A stretch of DNA of 53,350 nt from Candidatus Rokuibacteriota bacterium (GTDB taxonomy: Bacteria; Methylomirabilota; Methylomirabilia; Rokubacteriales; CSP1-6): assembly GCA_003220495.1 (NCBI GenBank), contig QHSP01000046.1, positions 1 through 53,350 of the forward strand, in the 5' to 3' direction. The position numbers and the translations under genes are program-made. Positions 8,300-15,851 of the stretch are shown here, one piece after another; the stretch's first letter is position 1, and each line of letters opens with the position of its first letter. The notes below the pieces were generated by a model. The model saw nothing but the letters and a program-made list of their open reading frames with translations, had not been told where the DNA came from and made no database searches.

Positions 8300-9253
8300 A
8301 TGAAGGGACCGCTGCGGTTCTCGGGCGTCATGCCCGCCAACGTGCTTCCGTTCACGTCGGATCTCGCGATCGACGAGCCGGCATACCGCCGGCACCTCCG
8401 CTGGCTCGCCGATACCCGTGGCGTCACCGGCATCGTCGCCAACGGCCACGCCTCCGAGGTCTCCTCGCTGAATCGTGAGGAGCGCAAGCGCTCGCTGGCG
8501 ATCGCGCTCGACGAGGTCGGCGGCGCCTGCCCGATCATCGCCGGCGTCTACTCCGACGGCACGCAGGACGCCGTCGATCTCGCCCGCGATGCGCGGGCCG
8601 CCGGCGCGGCGGGCGTGCTCGTGTTCCCGCCGACGCTCTTCATGTGGGGCGCCCAGCTCAAGCCGGACATGGTGCTGCGGCACTTCTCCGAGATCGCAGC
8701 CCGCGCCGATCTGCCGATCGTCGTGTTCGAGTACCCGCCGGCCTCGGGCATCGGCTATTCGCCGGAGACCCTCGCGCGGCTGGTCGAGATTCCCCAGATC
8801 GTCGCGGTCAAGGACTGGTCGAACGAGATCGTCGCCTTCGAATCGAATCTTCGGGCGCTACGCGGGACGGGTCGCCCGGTGGCGATGCTGTCGGCCTTCA
8901 CGATGTCGCTGATGGCGACCTTCCTGCTGGGCGCCGACGGCGCGATCTCCGGAATGGGCAGCGTCACCGCGGATCTGCAGGCCGAGCTGTTCGCGGCGTG
9001 CGGCAAGGGCGATCTGGACGGCTCCCGGCGGATCAACGACCGGCTGGCGCCGCTCGTGTCCGTCTTCTACGCGCCGCCCTTCGTGGACATGCACAACCGG
9101 ATGAAGGAAGCGCTCGTCCTCCTCGGACGGATCCCGGCGGCCTACGTCCGGCCTCCGCTGACGCCGGTCAGCGGCGCGGAGCGAGAAGCGATCCGCCGGG
9201 CGCTCGCGGCTTCGGGCTTGACCGCCGGGCGTGAGCACACCACCACTTCCTGA
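8300..9253 (+). CDS. Dihydrodipicolinate synthase (DapA) family aldolase
   Basis: This is a class I aldolase-type TIM barrel of about 317 aa. Evidence includes GVMPANVLPF at the N-terminus, GIVANGHASEV, the FEYPPASG loop with the conserved Tyr, and the Schiff-base lysine in VAVKDWS. The start at 8300 is preferred because AGGAGG precedes it by ~6 nt; an in-frame ATG at 8282 overlaps the upstream stop and is the alternative. Sequence divergence and the catabolic context argue against lysine biosynthesis; a 2-keto-acid aldolase or dehydratase is more likely. The frame is open for 981 codons upstream, but that is shadow of the two preceding genes. Confidence 0.87.
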   Translation: MKGPLRFSGVMPANVLPFTSDLAIDEPAYRRHLRWLADTRGVTGIVANGHASEVSSLNREERKRSLAIALDEVGGACPIIAGVYSDGTQDAVDLARDARAAGAAGVLVFPPTLFMWGAQLKPDMVLRHFSEIAARADLPIVVFEYPPASGIGYSPETLARLVEIPQIVAVKDWSNEIVAFESNLRALRGTGRPVAMLSAFTMSLMATFLLGADGAISGMGSVTADLQAELFAACGKGDLDGSRRINDRLAPLVSVFYAPPFVDMHNRMKEALVLLGRIPAAYVRPPLTPVSGAEREAIRRALAASGLTAGREHTTTS

Positions 9254-9269
9254 CAGGAACGAGGCGACC

Positions 9270-10049
9270 ATGGATCTTGGGATCAAGGGCAAGAACGCGA
9301 TCGTCTGCGCCGCCAGCAAGGGGCTCGGCAAGGGCTGCGCCATGTCGCTCGCCCGCGAGGGCGTGAACATCACGATGAACGCGCGGACCAAGGACACGCT
9401 CGAGGCCGCGGCCAAGGAGATTCGCGACGCGACCGGCGTGCGCGTGACGACGGTGGCCGGCGACATCACGACCGACGCGGTGCGGGCGGCGCTGCTCCAG
9501 GCGTGCCCCAACCCGGACATCCTCGTGAACAACGCCGGGGGTCCGCCGCCGGGCGATTTTCGCGAGTGGGATCGCGATGCGTGGCTGCGCGCGCTCGACG
9601 CCAACATGCTCACGCCGATCTTTCTGATCAAGGCCATCGTCGACGGGATGATCGCGCGGCGCTTCGGCCGGATCGTCAACATCACGTCGGTCTCGGTAAA
9701 GTCGCCCATCGACGTCCTCGGCCTTTCGAACGGCGCCCGCGCCGGGCTCACCGGGTTCATCGCCGGCCTCAGCCGGAAGACCGTCGCTCACAACGTCACG
9801 ATCAACAACATCCTGCCGGGCCCATTCGATACCGACCGGCTCCGCTCCACCATCGCGGCCGTCGCGAAGTCGAGCGGGAGATCGGTCGAGGAGATCACCC
9901 GGGAGCGTCAGGCCCAGAACCCGGCCGGGCGGTTCGGCACCGCGGCCGAGTTCGGCGAGGTGTGCGCGTTCGTCTGCAGTACCCAGGCCGGCTTCATCAC
10001 CGGGCAGAACTTCGTGCTCGATGGCGGCGCTTACCCGGGCACCCTTTAG
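9270..10049 (+). CDS. Divergent SDR family protein lacking canonical catalytic residues
   Basis: This is a Rossmann-fold SDR of 259 aa. The nucleotide-binding loop is CAASKGLG (residues 13-20) in place of TGxxxGIG. NNAG at 87-90 and Ser140 are kept. The YxxxK pair, expected 13 residues after Ser140, reads SNGAR (153-157), so Tyr is replaced by Ser and Lys by Arg. The C-terminal GQNFVLDGGAYPG motif is normal. The overall pattern matches the BKR_like_SDR_like group, which is known to lack the tetrad. The ATG at 9270 is preferred because AGGAACGAGG precedes it. It ends the catabolic cluster. Confidence 0.88.
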   Translation: MDLGIKGKNAIVCAASKGLGKGCAMSLAREGVNITMNARTKDTLEAAAKEIRDATGVRVTTVAGDITTDAVRAALLQACPNPDILVNNAGGPPPGDFREWDRDAWLRALDANMLTPIFLIKAIVDGMIARRFGRIVNITSVSVKSPIDVLGLSNGARAGLTGFIAGLSRKTVAHNVTINNILPGPFDTDRLRSTIAAVAKSSGRSVEEITRERQAQNPAGRFGTAAEFGEVCAFVCSTQAGFITGQNFVLDGGAYPGTL

Positions 10050-10266
10050 CGGGGCGCGGGCCGGGTGCGGGCAGGCCAGCCGCCGGGGTCGTTCGACCAC
10101 GCGGCACGCGAGCGCATATCCCGCCGTGGCGCCCGACATCCGCTAAAGGTGAACTCTTGCGCGGCTTAGAGGGTTAGTGTAAGTAGGGTCGATTCCCAAA
10201 CCGGCGATTCCGGTGCCCGCGTCACAGGCACCCGCCTGCGGCGCGCACCGTAAGGAGGAACATCTG
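10050..10266 (+). promoter_or_regulatory. Leader/intergenic region before the Liv-type operon
   Basis: This is a 217-bp non-coding gap. I see a short hairpin, GGTGCC...GGCACC, around 10212-10232, and a very strong ribosome site TAAGGAGG at 10251-10258, 8 nt before the binding-protein ATG. I cannot identify a convincing -35/-10 pair or any known riboswitch. Confidence 0.3.
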
Positions 10267-11571
10267 ATGGCTGAACGGTGGCACGACGAAGCCTGGGCGA
10301 AGGACATGTGGTGGAGTGGCAAGACGACTCGGCGCAAGTTCCTCGCGCTGTCGTCGGCGACGGCCGGCGCCCTGGGCGCGACGATCCTGGTCCCGGCACC
10401 CTGGCGGGATGCCTTCGGTCAGGCCAAGCCGTTCAAGGTCGGCGTGCTCCAGCCGCTCTCCGGCACCGGCGCGGCCGGCGGCAAAACCGCGCTGGTCGGC
10501 ACCCAGATGGCCGTCGACCGCATCAACCATTCCGGCGGCGTCAACGGCCGGCCGATCGAGCTGGTGGTCGCGGACTACGAGTCGAAGCCCGACGTCGGCC
10601 GCCGCAAGGCCGAGAAGCTCGTGCTCGAGGACAAGGTGGACGTCGCCGAGGGCGGCTATCTTTCGAACGTGTGCCTGGCGTGCATGCCGGTCTTCGAGGA
10701 GCACAAGACCGTGTGGATGATCGGTGTGTGCCTGGACACCACCATCACGACCAGCAAGTGCAGCCGCTACGTCTTCCGGCCGTTCGACTATGCGCCGGCC
10801 CAGGCCGTCGCCTTCTCCCCGTACCTCGTCTCGAAGATGGGGAAGAAGTGGCATATCGCATACCTCGATTATGCCTGGGGGCAGTCGACCAGGGACGCGT
10901 TCATCGAGCAGATCAAGAAGAACGGCGGCGACGTCGTCGGCACCACCGGCGTGCCGCTCGGCACGGCCGATATGGCGCCGTTCGTCTCGAAGATCAGCGG
11001 CAGCTTCGACGGCCTCTTCGGCATCTTCTTCGGCGCCAACGCCGTGAACTTCACCAGCGCAATCGCCGACCTCGGGCTCACCCGAAAGTACAAGTACGCC
11101 GGTGACGGAGCGATTGCGGAGTCGACGCACCTGTCCGCGCTGGGTCAGAAGATCGAGGGGTTCGTCGGCATCAACCGCTACATCCCGGTGATGGACCCGC
11201 CGCTGAACACACCGGCGCACAAGAAATTTTTCGACCAGGCCGTCGTCGAGCTCAAGAAGATCGATCCGTCCGGCCCGCTGCCGGACCGCTACGTGCAATC
11301 GAACTTCGAGGCGATGAACTTCCTGAAGCTCGGCATGCAAAAGTCCAGGTTCCGCGGCCGCGAAGACACGATGAATCTGATCGAGGCCCTGGAAGGCATG
11401 GACGTCAAGGAAGGCGACGATTTCCCGCAGGGCGACAAGACGATCCGGAAGGAAGACCATCAGGCGTTCCTGCGCGAGTTCATCTTCACGATTCAGAACA
11501 ACAAGCACAAGCTCCTGGAGACGATTGCCAAGGAGAAGACGCTCGTCCCGCCGGCGTGCAAGTTCGCGTAG
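10267..11571 (+). CDS. ABC transporter substrate-binding protein (Leu/Ile/Val type)
   Basis: This is a periplasmic binding protein of 434 aa with a Tat-type leader: the twin Arg22-Arg23 in TTRRKFLALSSATAG precedes a hydrophobic stretch. The mature part begins near AKPFKVGVLQPLSGTGA, then has INHSGGVNGRPIELVVAD, the signature of the type I LivK/Peripla_BP_6 fold. It starts the operon with the ATPases and permeases below. The ligand may be a branched-chain amino acid, amide or aromatic acid; such proteins are expanded in soil lineages and cannot be assigned from sequence. The start at 10267 is fixed by the TAAGGAGG site. Confidence 0.92.
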   Translation: MAERWHDEAWAKDMWWSGKTTRRKFLALSSATAGALGATILVPAPWRDAFGQAKPFKVGVLQPLSGTGAAGGKTALVGTQMAVDRINHSGGVNGRPIELVVADYESKPDVGRRKAEKLVLEDKVDVAEGGYLSNVCLACMPVFEEHKTVWMIGVCLDTTITTSKCSRYVFRPFDYAPAQAVAFSPYLVSKMGKKWHIAYLDYAWGQSTRDAFIEQIKKNGGDVVGTTGVPLGTADMAPFVSKISGSFDGLFGIFFGANAVNFTSAIADLGLTRKYKYAGDGAIAESTHLSALGQKIEGFVGINRYIPVMDPPLNTPAHKKFFDQAVVELKKIDPSGPLPDRYVQSNFEAMNFLKLGMQKSRFRGREDTMNLIEALEGMDVKEGDDFPQGDKTIRKEDHQAFLREFIFTIQNNKHKLLETIAKEKTLVPPACKFA

Positions 11572-11575
11572 GAAG

Positions 11576-11662
11576 ATGAGGGGCCCCGACGTGGCCCCGC
11601 TCGTTCAATGGGGGGCCCCGACATGGCCCCGCTAATTCAATGGGGGGCCCCGACATGGCCCC
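11576..11662 (+). repeat. 32-bp tandem hairpin repeat between binding-protein and ATPase genes
   Basis: Units start at 11576, 11608 and 11640, the last one partial. Each contains GGGGCC-(7 nt)-GGCCCC, a perfect 6-bp GC stem, giving up to three consecutive hairpins. Each unit begins with ATG, so the third carries an in-frame ATG of the livG frame. Such hairpins after a binding-protein gene often protect the upstream mRNA and lower expression of the membrane components; that is inference here. There is no U-tract, so these are not ordinary terminators. Confidence 0.8.
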
Positions 11663-11717
11663 CCATACCCCCCAGCGTTCGGAGCGCCCCGGGACGCTCC
11701 GCTGTTCCGCCTCGCGC

Positions 11718-12470
11718 GTGTCCGTGCTGAGCGCCTCGCCCATCCTCAAGACGGAATCGCTGACCGTGCGGTTCGGCGGTCTGGCGGCCGTCAACAACGT
11801 GACCATTTCCGTGTCCCGAGGCGAAATCCGTGGGATCATCGGGCCAAACGGGGCCGGAAAGTCCACCTTCTTCAACTGCCTGACCGGCGTGCTGCGCCCC
11901 ACGAGCGGCCGGATCGTGTTCAACGGCGAGGACATCGCGGGACTGCCCCCCCACGCCATCTCGCGCAAGGCGATCGCCCGCTCCTACCAGATCACCAACA
12001 TCCTGCCGGGCGCGACCGTCCTCGAGAACGTCCGAATCGCGAGCCAGTCCCGCCGCCACAACTGGAGCATGCTGCGGCATCATCGGGCGTACGGCGACAT
12101 CATCGCCCTCGCCCGCGCCATCCTCGCGGACGTCGGGCTCAGCGGCAAGGAGGACGAGCTCGCGTCGAATCTCTCGCACGGCGAACAGCGCAACCTCGAG
12201 ATCGGGATCGCCCTCGCGACGGAGCCAAAGCTCCTGTGCCTCGACGAGCCGACGGCGGGGATGAGTGTCGCCGAGACGCATGCCACGGTCGACCTGGTCC
12301 GGCGCATCGCGCGCGATCTCACGATCCTCATCGTCGAGCACGACATGGAAGTCGTGATGGGGCTGGCCCACACGATCACGGTGCTGAACTACGGCGAGGT
12401 GCTCGCCGAAGGCAGGCCCACCGAGATCCAGGCCAACCCACGGGTCCAGGAGGTCTACCTCAAGACCTGA
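11718..12470 (+). CDS. livG: Branched-chain amino-acid-type ABC transporter ATPase LivG
   Basis: This is an ABC ATPase of about 250 aa: LTVRFGGLAAVNNV at the N-terminus, Walker A GPNGAGKST, signature LSHGEQR, Walker B LLCLDEPTAGM, H-loop VEHDMEVVM. The start is uncertain. GTG at 11718 gives the usual LivG length and N-terminus; an in-frame ATG at 11640 lies inside the hairpin repeat and would add 26 residues. Neither has a good ribosome site. The stop overlaps livF by one base (TGATG), so the ATPases are coupled. Confidence 0.9.
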   Translation: MSVLSASPILKTESLTVRFGGLAAVNNVTISVSRGEIRGIIGPNGAGKSTFFNCLTGVLRPTSGRIVFNGEDIAGLPPHAISRKAIARSYQITNILPGATVLENVRIASQSRRHNWSMLRHHRAYGDIIALARAILADVGLSGKEDELASNLSHGEQRNLEIGIALATEPKLLCLDEPTAGMSVAETHATVDLVRRIARDLTILIVEHDMEVVMGLAHTITVLNYGEVLAEGRPTEIQANPRVQEVYLKT

Positions 12471-13177
12471 TGCTCATCCTCGAAAGCGTCGACGCCCACT
12501 ACGGCAAATCCCACGTGCTTCACGGCGTGTCGATCGAGGTGCGGGCGGGCGAGGTGGTCGGCCTACTCGGCCGCAATGGCGTGGGCAAGACGACCACGCT
12601 CAAGGCCATCATGGGCATGGCGCGCCGGACGGGCGGCCGCATCACGTTCGAGGGGCGAGACCTCCAGGGCGTGCCGCCGCACGGCCTGGCCCGGCTCGGC
12701 ATCGCCTGGGTGCCGGAGGAGCGACGGATCTTCCGCCTGCTCACCGTGCTCGAGAACCTCCGCACCGGGCTCGACCGCCCGGGAATCACGCCCGCCCATC
12801 GTGATGCGCTGCTCGAGAAGGTCTACGCGTACTTCCCGATCCTGAAAGAGCGCCGCCACCAGGCGGGCGGAACCTTGTCGGGCGGCGAGCAGCAGATGCT
12901 CGCGATCGCCCGCGCGATGATGCTCGAGCCCAAGATCATCCTGCTCGACGAGCCCACCGAAGGGCTCATGCCGCGCATGGTGGCTCAGATCCAGGAGATC
13001 GTCCACGCGCTTCACCGGGACGGCGTGGCCATCCTCCTGGTCGAGCAGAACGTGCCGCTGACGCTCGACGCGGCCGGACGGGTCTACATCATGGAGAAGG
13101 GTGCCGTGCGCCACCATGCCTCCGCGGTCGAGCTGCGCGCCGACCCCCGCGTCATTCACGAATACCTGGGAGTCTGA
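12470..13177 (+). CDS. livF: Branched-chain amino-acid-type ABC transporter ATPase LivF
   Basis: This is the second ATPase, 235 aa, the standard LivF length. Walker A is GRNGVGKTT, the signature is LSGGEQQM, Walker B is IILLDEPTEGL, and the H-loop is VEQNVPLTL. The LivF-type GIAWVPEERRIF segment is present. The ATG overlaps the livG stop by one base. It is followed 1 nt after its stop by the LivH permease gene. Confidence 0.93.
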   Translation: MLILESVDAHYGKSHVLHGVSIEVRAGEVVGLLGRNGVGKTTTLKAIMGMARRTGGRITFEGRDLQGVPPHGLARLGIAWVPEERRIFRLLTVLENLRTGLDRPGITPAHRDALLEKVYAYFPILKERRHQAGGTLSGGEQQMLAIARAMMLEPKIILLDEPTEGLMPRMVAQIQEIVHALHRDGVAILLVEQNVPLTLDAAGRVYIMEKGAVRHHASAVELRADPRVIHEYLGV

Positions 13178-13178
13178 G

Positions 13179-14039
13179 ATGGACCAGATCCTCGTCCAGA
13201 CGCTCCACGGGCTGGTCAACGGAATGGTCCTCGCGATGGTCGCCTCCGGGCTGACGCTCATCTTCGGCATCATGGACATCGTCAACTTCGCCCACGGCGA
13301 CCTCTTGATGCTCGGCGCGTTCGTCGGCGCCAGCGTGGTGGGCGTGACCGGCAACTACTGGCTGGCGCTGCTCGTCGCGGCGGTCGTCATCGCGATCCTC
13401 GGCGCCCTGCTCCAGATCACGACCCTGCGGCCGCTGATCGGGCGCGACCCGCTGACGACCATCCTGGCCACGTTCGGCGTCTCGCTGGTGATCCAGAAGT
13501 ACGCGCTCTGGCAGTGGGGCCCATCGGTGCGTCGCATCAACGAGCCGGTGCCGGGCGACTTCACCTTGTTCCACCTCCAGTACCCCTGGTACCGCATCGC
13601 CACGGCGGTCCTGGCCGGTCTGATCATCACCGGCCTGTGGCTCTTCCTGAAGTACGGCAAGTACGGCATCTGGATCCGTGCGACGACCCAGGACCGCGTG
13701 ATGGCCCAGGCGATGGGCATCCCGGTGCCGCTGGTCTACACGGGGGTGTTCGCCATCGGCTCGGCGATGGCGGCGGCCAGCGGCGTGCTCTTCGGCCCGT
13801 TCGCGGGCGTCACGCAAACGATGGGCTTCGATTTCACCCTGCGCGCGTTCATCGTGGTCGTCGTCGGGGGGATGGGGAACCTCGCTGGCTCGATCCTGGC
13901 CTCGATCTTCGTCAGCCTCCTCGAGAGCTACGCCGCGATCGTCGTGAGCCCCGCCCAGGCGGTGATCGTCTCGTTCGTCGTCCTGGTCCTGACGATGCTC
14001 TTCCGGCCCACCGGCCTGTTCGTCCCGACGCCGAAATGA
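13179..14039 (+). CDS. livH: Branched-chain amino-acid-type ABC transporter permease LivH
   Basis: This is an inner-membrane permease of 286 aa with about eight hydrophobic segments. Characteristic LivH sequences are the N-terminal LHGLVNGMVLAMVASGLTLI, FGIMDIVNFAHGDLLML, GIWIRATTQD and VVVGGMGNLAGS, the last being the cytoplasmic loop that contacts the ATPase. The ATG at 13179 comes 1 nt after the livF stop. Its stop overlaps livM as ATGA. It forms the channel with LivM. Confidence 0.93.
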   Translation: MDQILVQTLHGLVNGMVLAMVASGLTLIFGIMDIVNFAHGDLLMLGAFVGASVVGVTGNYWLALLVAAVVIAILGALLQITTLRPLIGRDPLTTILATFGVSLVIQKYALWQWGPSVRRINEPVPGDFTLFHLQYPWYRIATAVLAGLIITGLWLFLKYGKYGIWIRATTQDRVMAQAMGIPVPLVYTGVFAIGSAMAAASGVLFGPFAGVTQTMGFDFTLRAFIVVVVGGMGNLAGSILASIFVSLLESYAAIVVSPAQAVIVSFVVLVLTMLFRPTGLFVPTPK

Positions 14040-15016
14040 CCGCGATCTCCGCCGCGCCGCCGAGGACGCGCGCCGCCGGCTACTGGATCGCGTTCGCGAT
14101 GGTCGTCGGGCTGCTGCTGGTCGCGCCGCTGGTGCTCCCGCCATTCTGGCAGCGCTTCGCCACGGAGATCCTGATCTGGGGGCTCCTGGCGATGTCGTCC
14201 GACATCCTCATCGGCTACACCGGCATGGTCTCGTTCGGGCACTCGGCATTCTTCGGTCTCGGCATGTACGGCGCGGCCGCCGCCCTGCTCACGGTCAAGC
14301 CGCCGAGCCTCTCGCTGGCCCTCATCTATGGTCTGGTCGCCGCCGGCGGCGCGGCCGTCTTCGTCGCCTATTTCGCGACGCGCCTGCGGGAAATCTACTT
14401 CGCGATCTCGACCCTCGTCTTCTCGCAGATCTTCTACGTCATCATCTTCACCTGGACCGAGGTCACCGGCGGCGAGAACGGGCTCACCTTCGGCCAGCCG
14501 CGGCTGTCGATCCTGGGCCTCTGGAGCGACCGCTTCACGCCCACGACCTTTCACTGGTTCGTGCTGGCGGTGGTGGTGGTCTCCTACCTGGTGGTCCGGC
14601 GCATCACGCAGTCGCCCTTCGGCATGGTGCTCCAGTCGATTCGCGAGAACGAGCCGCGCACCCGGGCCATCGGCTATCCCGTCGAGCGCTACAAGATCGT
14701 GGCGGTGATGCTGTCCGGACTCTTCGCGGGGCTCGCGGGCGTCCTCTACGCGCTCCAGAACAAGTTCGCCGCGCCCGACTTCGTCTTCTTCGTCGTGTCG
14801 GGCGAGGTGGTGATCTTCAACGTGATGGGGGGCATGGGAACTCTGGTGGGGCCGTTCGCGGGCGCGGCGTTCTTTCTGCTCCTGCGCGAAAGTCTCTCGC
14901 GCCTCCCCTACCTCGCCGAGTACTACCTGATTCCCGTGGGTATCATCTTCATCATCATGATCATCTTCCTGCCGCAAGGGCTTCTCGGCTTCTTACGCCG
15001 TCGCCTCAACGCGTAG
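14036..15016 (+). CDS. livM: Branched-chain amino-acid-type ABC transporter permease LivM
   Basis: This is the second permease, 326 aa, with multiple membrane helices and the LivM signatures LIGYTGMVSFGHSAFFGLGM, LQSIRENEPRTRAIGYPVERYK (the EAA-like coupling region) and VFNVMGGMGTLVGPFAGAAF. The start overlaps the livH stop by 4 nt. It is the last gene of the importer operon; the next gene is convergent, with 40 nt between stops. The operon order K-G-F-H-M, with both ATPases before both permeases, differs from the E. coli order. Confidence 0.93.
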   Translation: MTAISAAPPRTRAAGYWIAFAMVVGLLLVAPLVLPPFWQRFATEILIWGLLAMSSDILIGYTGMVSFGHSAFFGLGMYGAAAALLTVKPPSLSLALIYGLVAAGGAAVFVAYFATRLREIYFAISTLVFSQIFYVIIFTWTEVTGGENGLTFGQPRLSILGLWSDRFTPTTFHWFVLAVVVVSYLVVRRITQSPFGMVLQSIRENEPRTRAIGYPVERYKIVAVMLSGLFAGLAGVLYALQNKFAAPDFVFFVVSGEVVIFNVMGGMGTLVGPFAGAAFFLLLRESLSRLPYLAEYYLIPVGIIFIIMIIFLPQGLLGFLRRRLNA

Positions 15017-15056
15017 CAGCCTGCGGCGTCGGCAGCGGCTGCCGGAGGCTTGCTCG

Positions 15057-15776
15057 TCAGGGCTGCGTGAGGGAAAGACGGGCGCGGGCTTCGCGGCAGG
15101 CGGTGACGGCGGCGGCGTAACCGACGAGCAGCGGATGAGGGCTCGCGGCCGTCGAGCGGGCCTGGGGAAGAAACAAGGTCGCGACGAAGAAGGGATGCTC
15201 CGGGAGCTCGACGATCCTGATCTCGCCCTCCGAGCCCACGCCGCTCACCCGGAGGCCGCACGCCTCGAACTGCAGCCGGTAGTCCGGGTTCACTCCGTAG
15301 TTGCAGTAGTAGGGCTCGACGGCCTCGGGCACGCCGTAGAGCCGCGCGGCGCGAGTGCGGGGGACCAGGACGACCCGTTGCTCTTGCCCCACGAGTGAGC
15401 ACGCCAGCGGCGTGATGACGAGTCGCGCCGCGTCGGGGCTCGTCTCAGCGTGGTCGGCGTCTCGGTACCCGAGGACGTTGCGCGCGAACTCGACGATCGC
15501 GTGCTGGAAGCCACCTCAGGTGCCGACCAGCGGGACTCCGCGCTCGCGCGCGTAGCGCACGGCGGCGAGGGCGCCGTCCATGCTGCGGTACGGGCTCGCC
15601 GGCGCGATCCAGACGCCGTCGTACGCGGACAGACGCTCGTCCCAGCCGCCTGCCGCGTCCGTCGGCACCCACGTGAAGCCGAGCCCGACGTGCTCGAGCG
15701 CCGCGTTCGTGAACTCGTGGGTCGGATTCGCCGGGTTGAAATCGCCGACGATGGCGATCTGCGCGCGCTTCCCCAT
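15057..15776 (-). CDS. CTP synthase C-terminal-region-related selenoprotein (Sec at UGA)
   Basis: This is a 239-aa glutamine-amidotransferase-like protein read through an in-frame TGA at 15518-15516 as selenocysteine 87. Before the TGA the frame reads MGKRAQIAIVGDFNP..., WIAPASPYRSMDGA and GVPLVGT. After it the same frame continues GGFQHAIVEFARNVLG..., and both halves match one family, the CTP synthase C-terminal-region-related (seleno)proteins. Sec sits at the nucleophile elbow where amidotransferases have Cys. The distal EHPFFVATLF is kept, but the His-Pro-Glu that completes a class I triad reads Leu-Pro-Gln, so glutamine hydrolysis is doubtful. A candidate SECIS hairpin follows the TGA. 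Conventional gene calling would split or truncate this gene. It is divergent from the PAP2 gene. Confidence 0.88.
15480..15504 (-). promoter_or_regulatory. Candidate bacterial SECIS hairpin
   Basis: Starting 11 nt after the UGA, the mRNA can fold as GC, a mismatch, then CGCGA paired with UCGCG, a U-U mismatch, a C-G pair and the apical loop GUCGA. The first loop base is G, 21 nt after the UGA. This matches the usual bacterial SECIS geometry (apical loop about 16-37 nt downstream, early G in the loop). It was folded by eye only. Confidence 0.6.
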
Positions 15777-15851
15777 CACGCCATCATCATTTCGACCGAG
15801 AGCGTACCACAGGTGCGCCGCGCGGCCGTCCCCTTGGTGGTCGGACGTACG

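Noticed and set aside
6308-9253. A 981-codon open frame on the plus strand
   Set aside because: Only the part from 8300 is a real gene (DapA family). The upstream part is Arg/Pro/Gly-rich shadow of the LLM oxidoreductase and isochorismatase genes.
11576-11662. A CRISPR array or rho-independent terminator at the 32-bp repeats
   Set aside because: Units are contiguous without variable spacers, and there is no U-tract after the stems.
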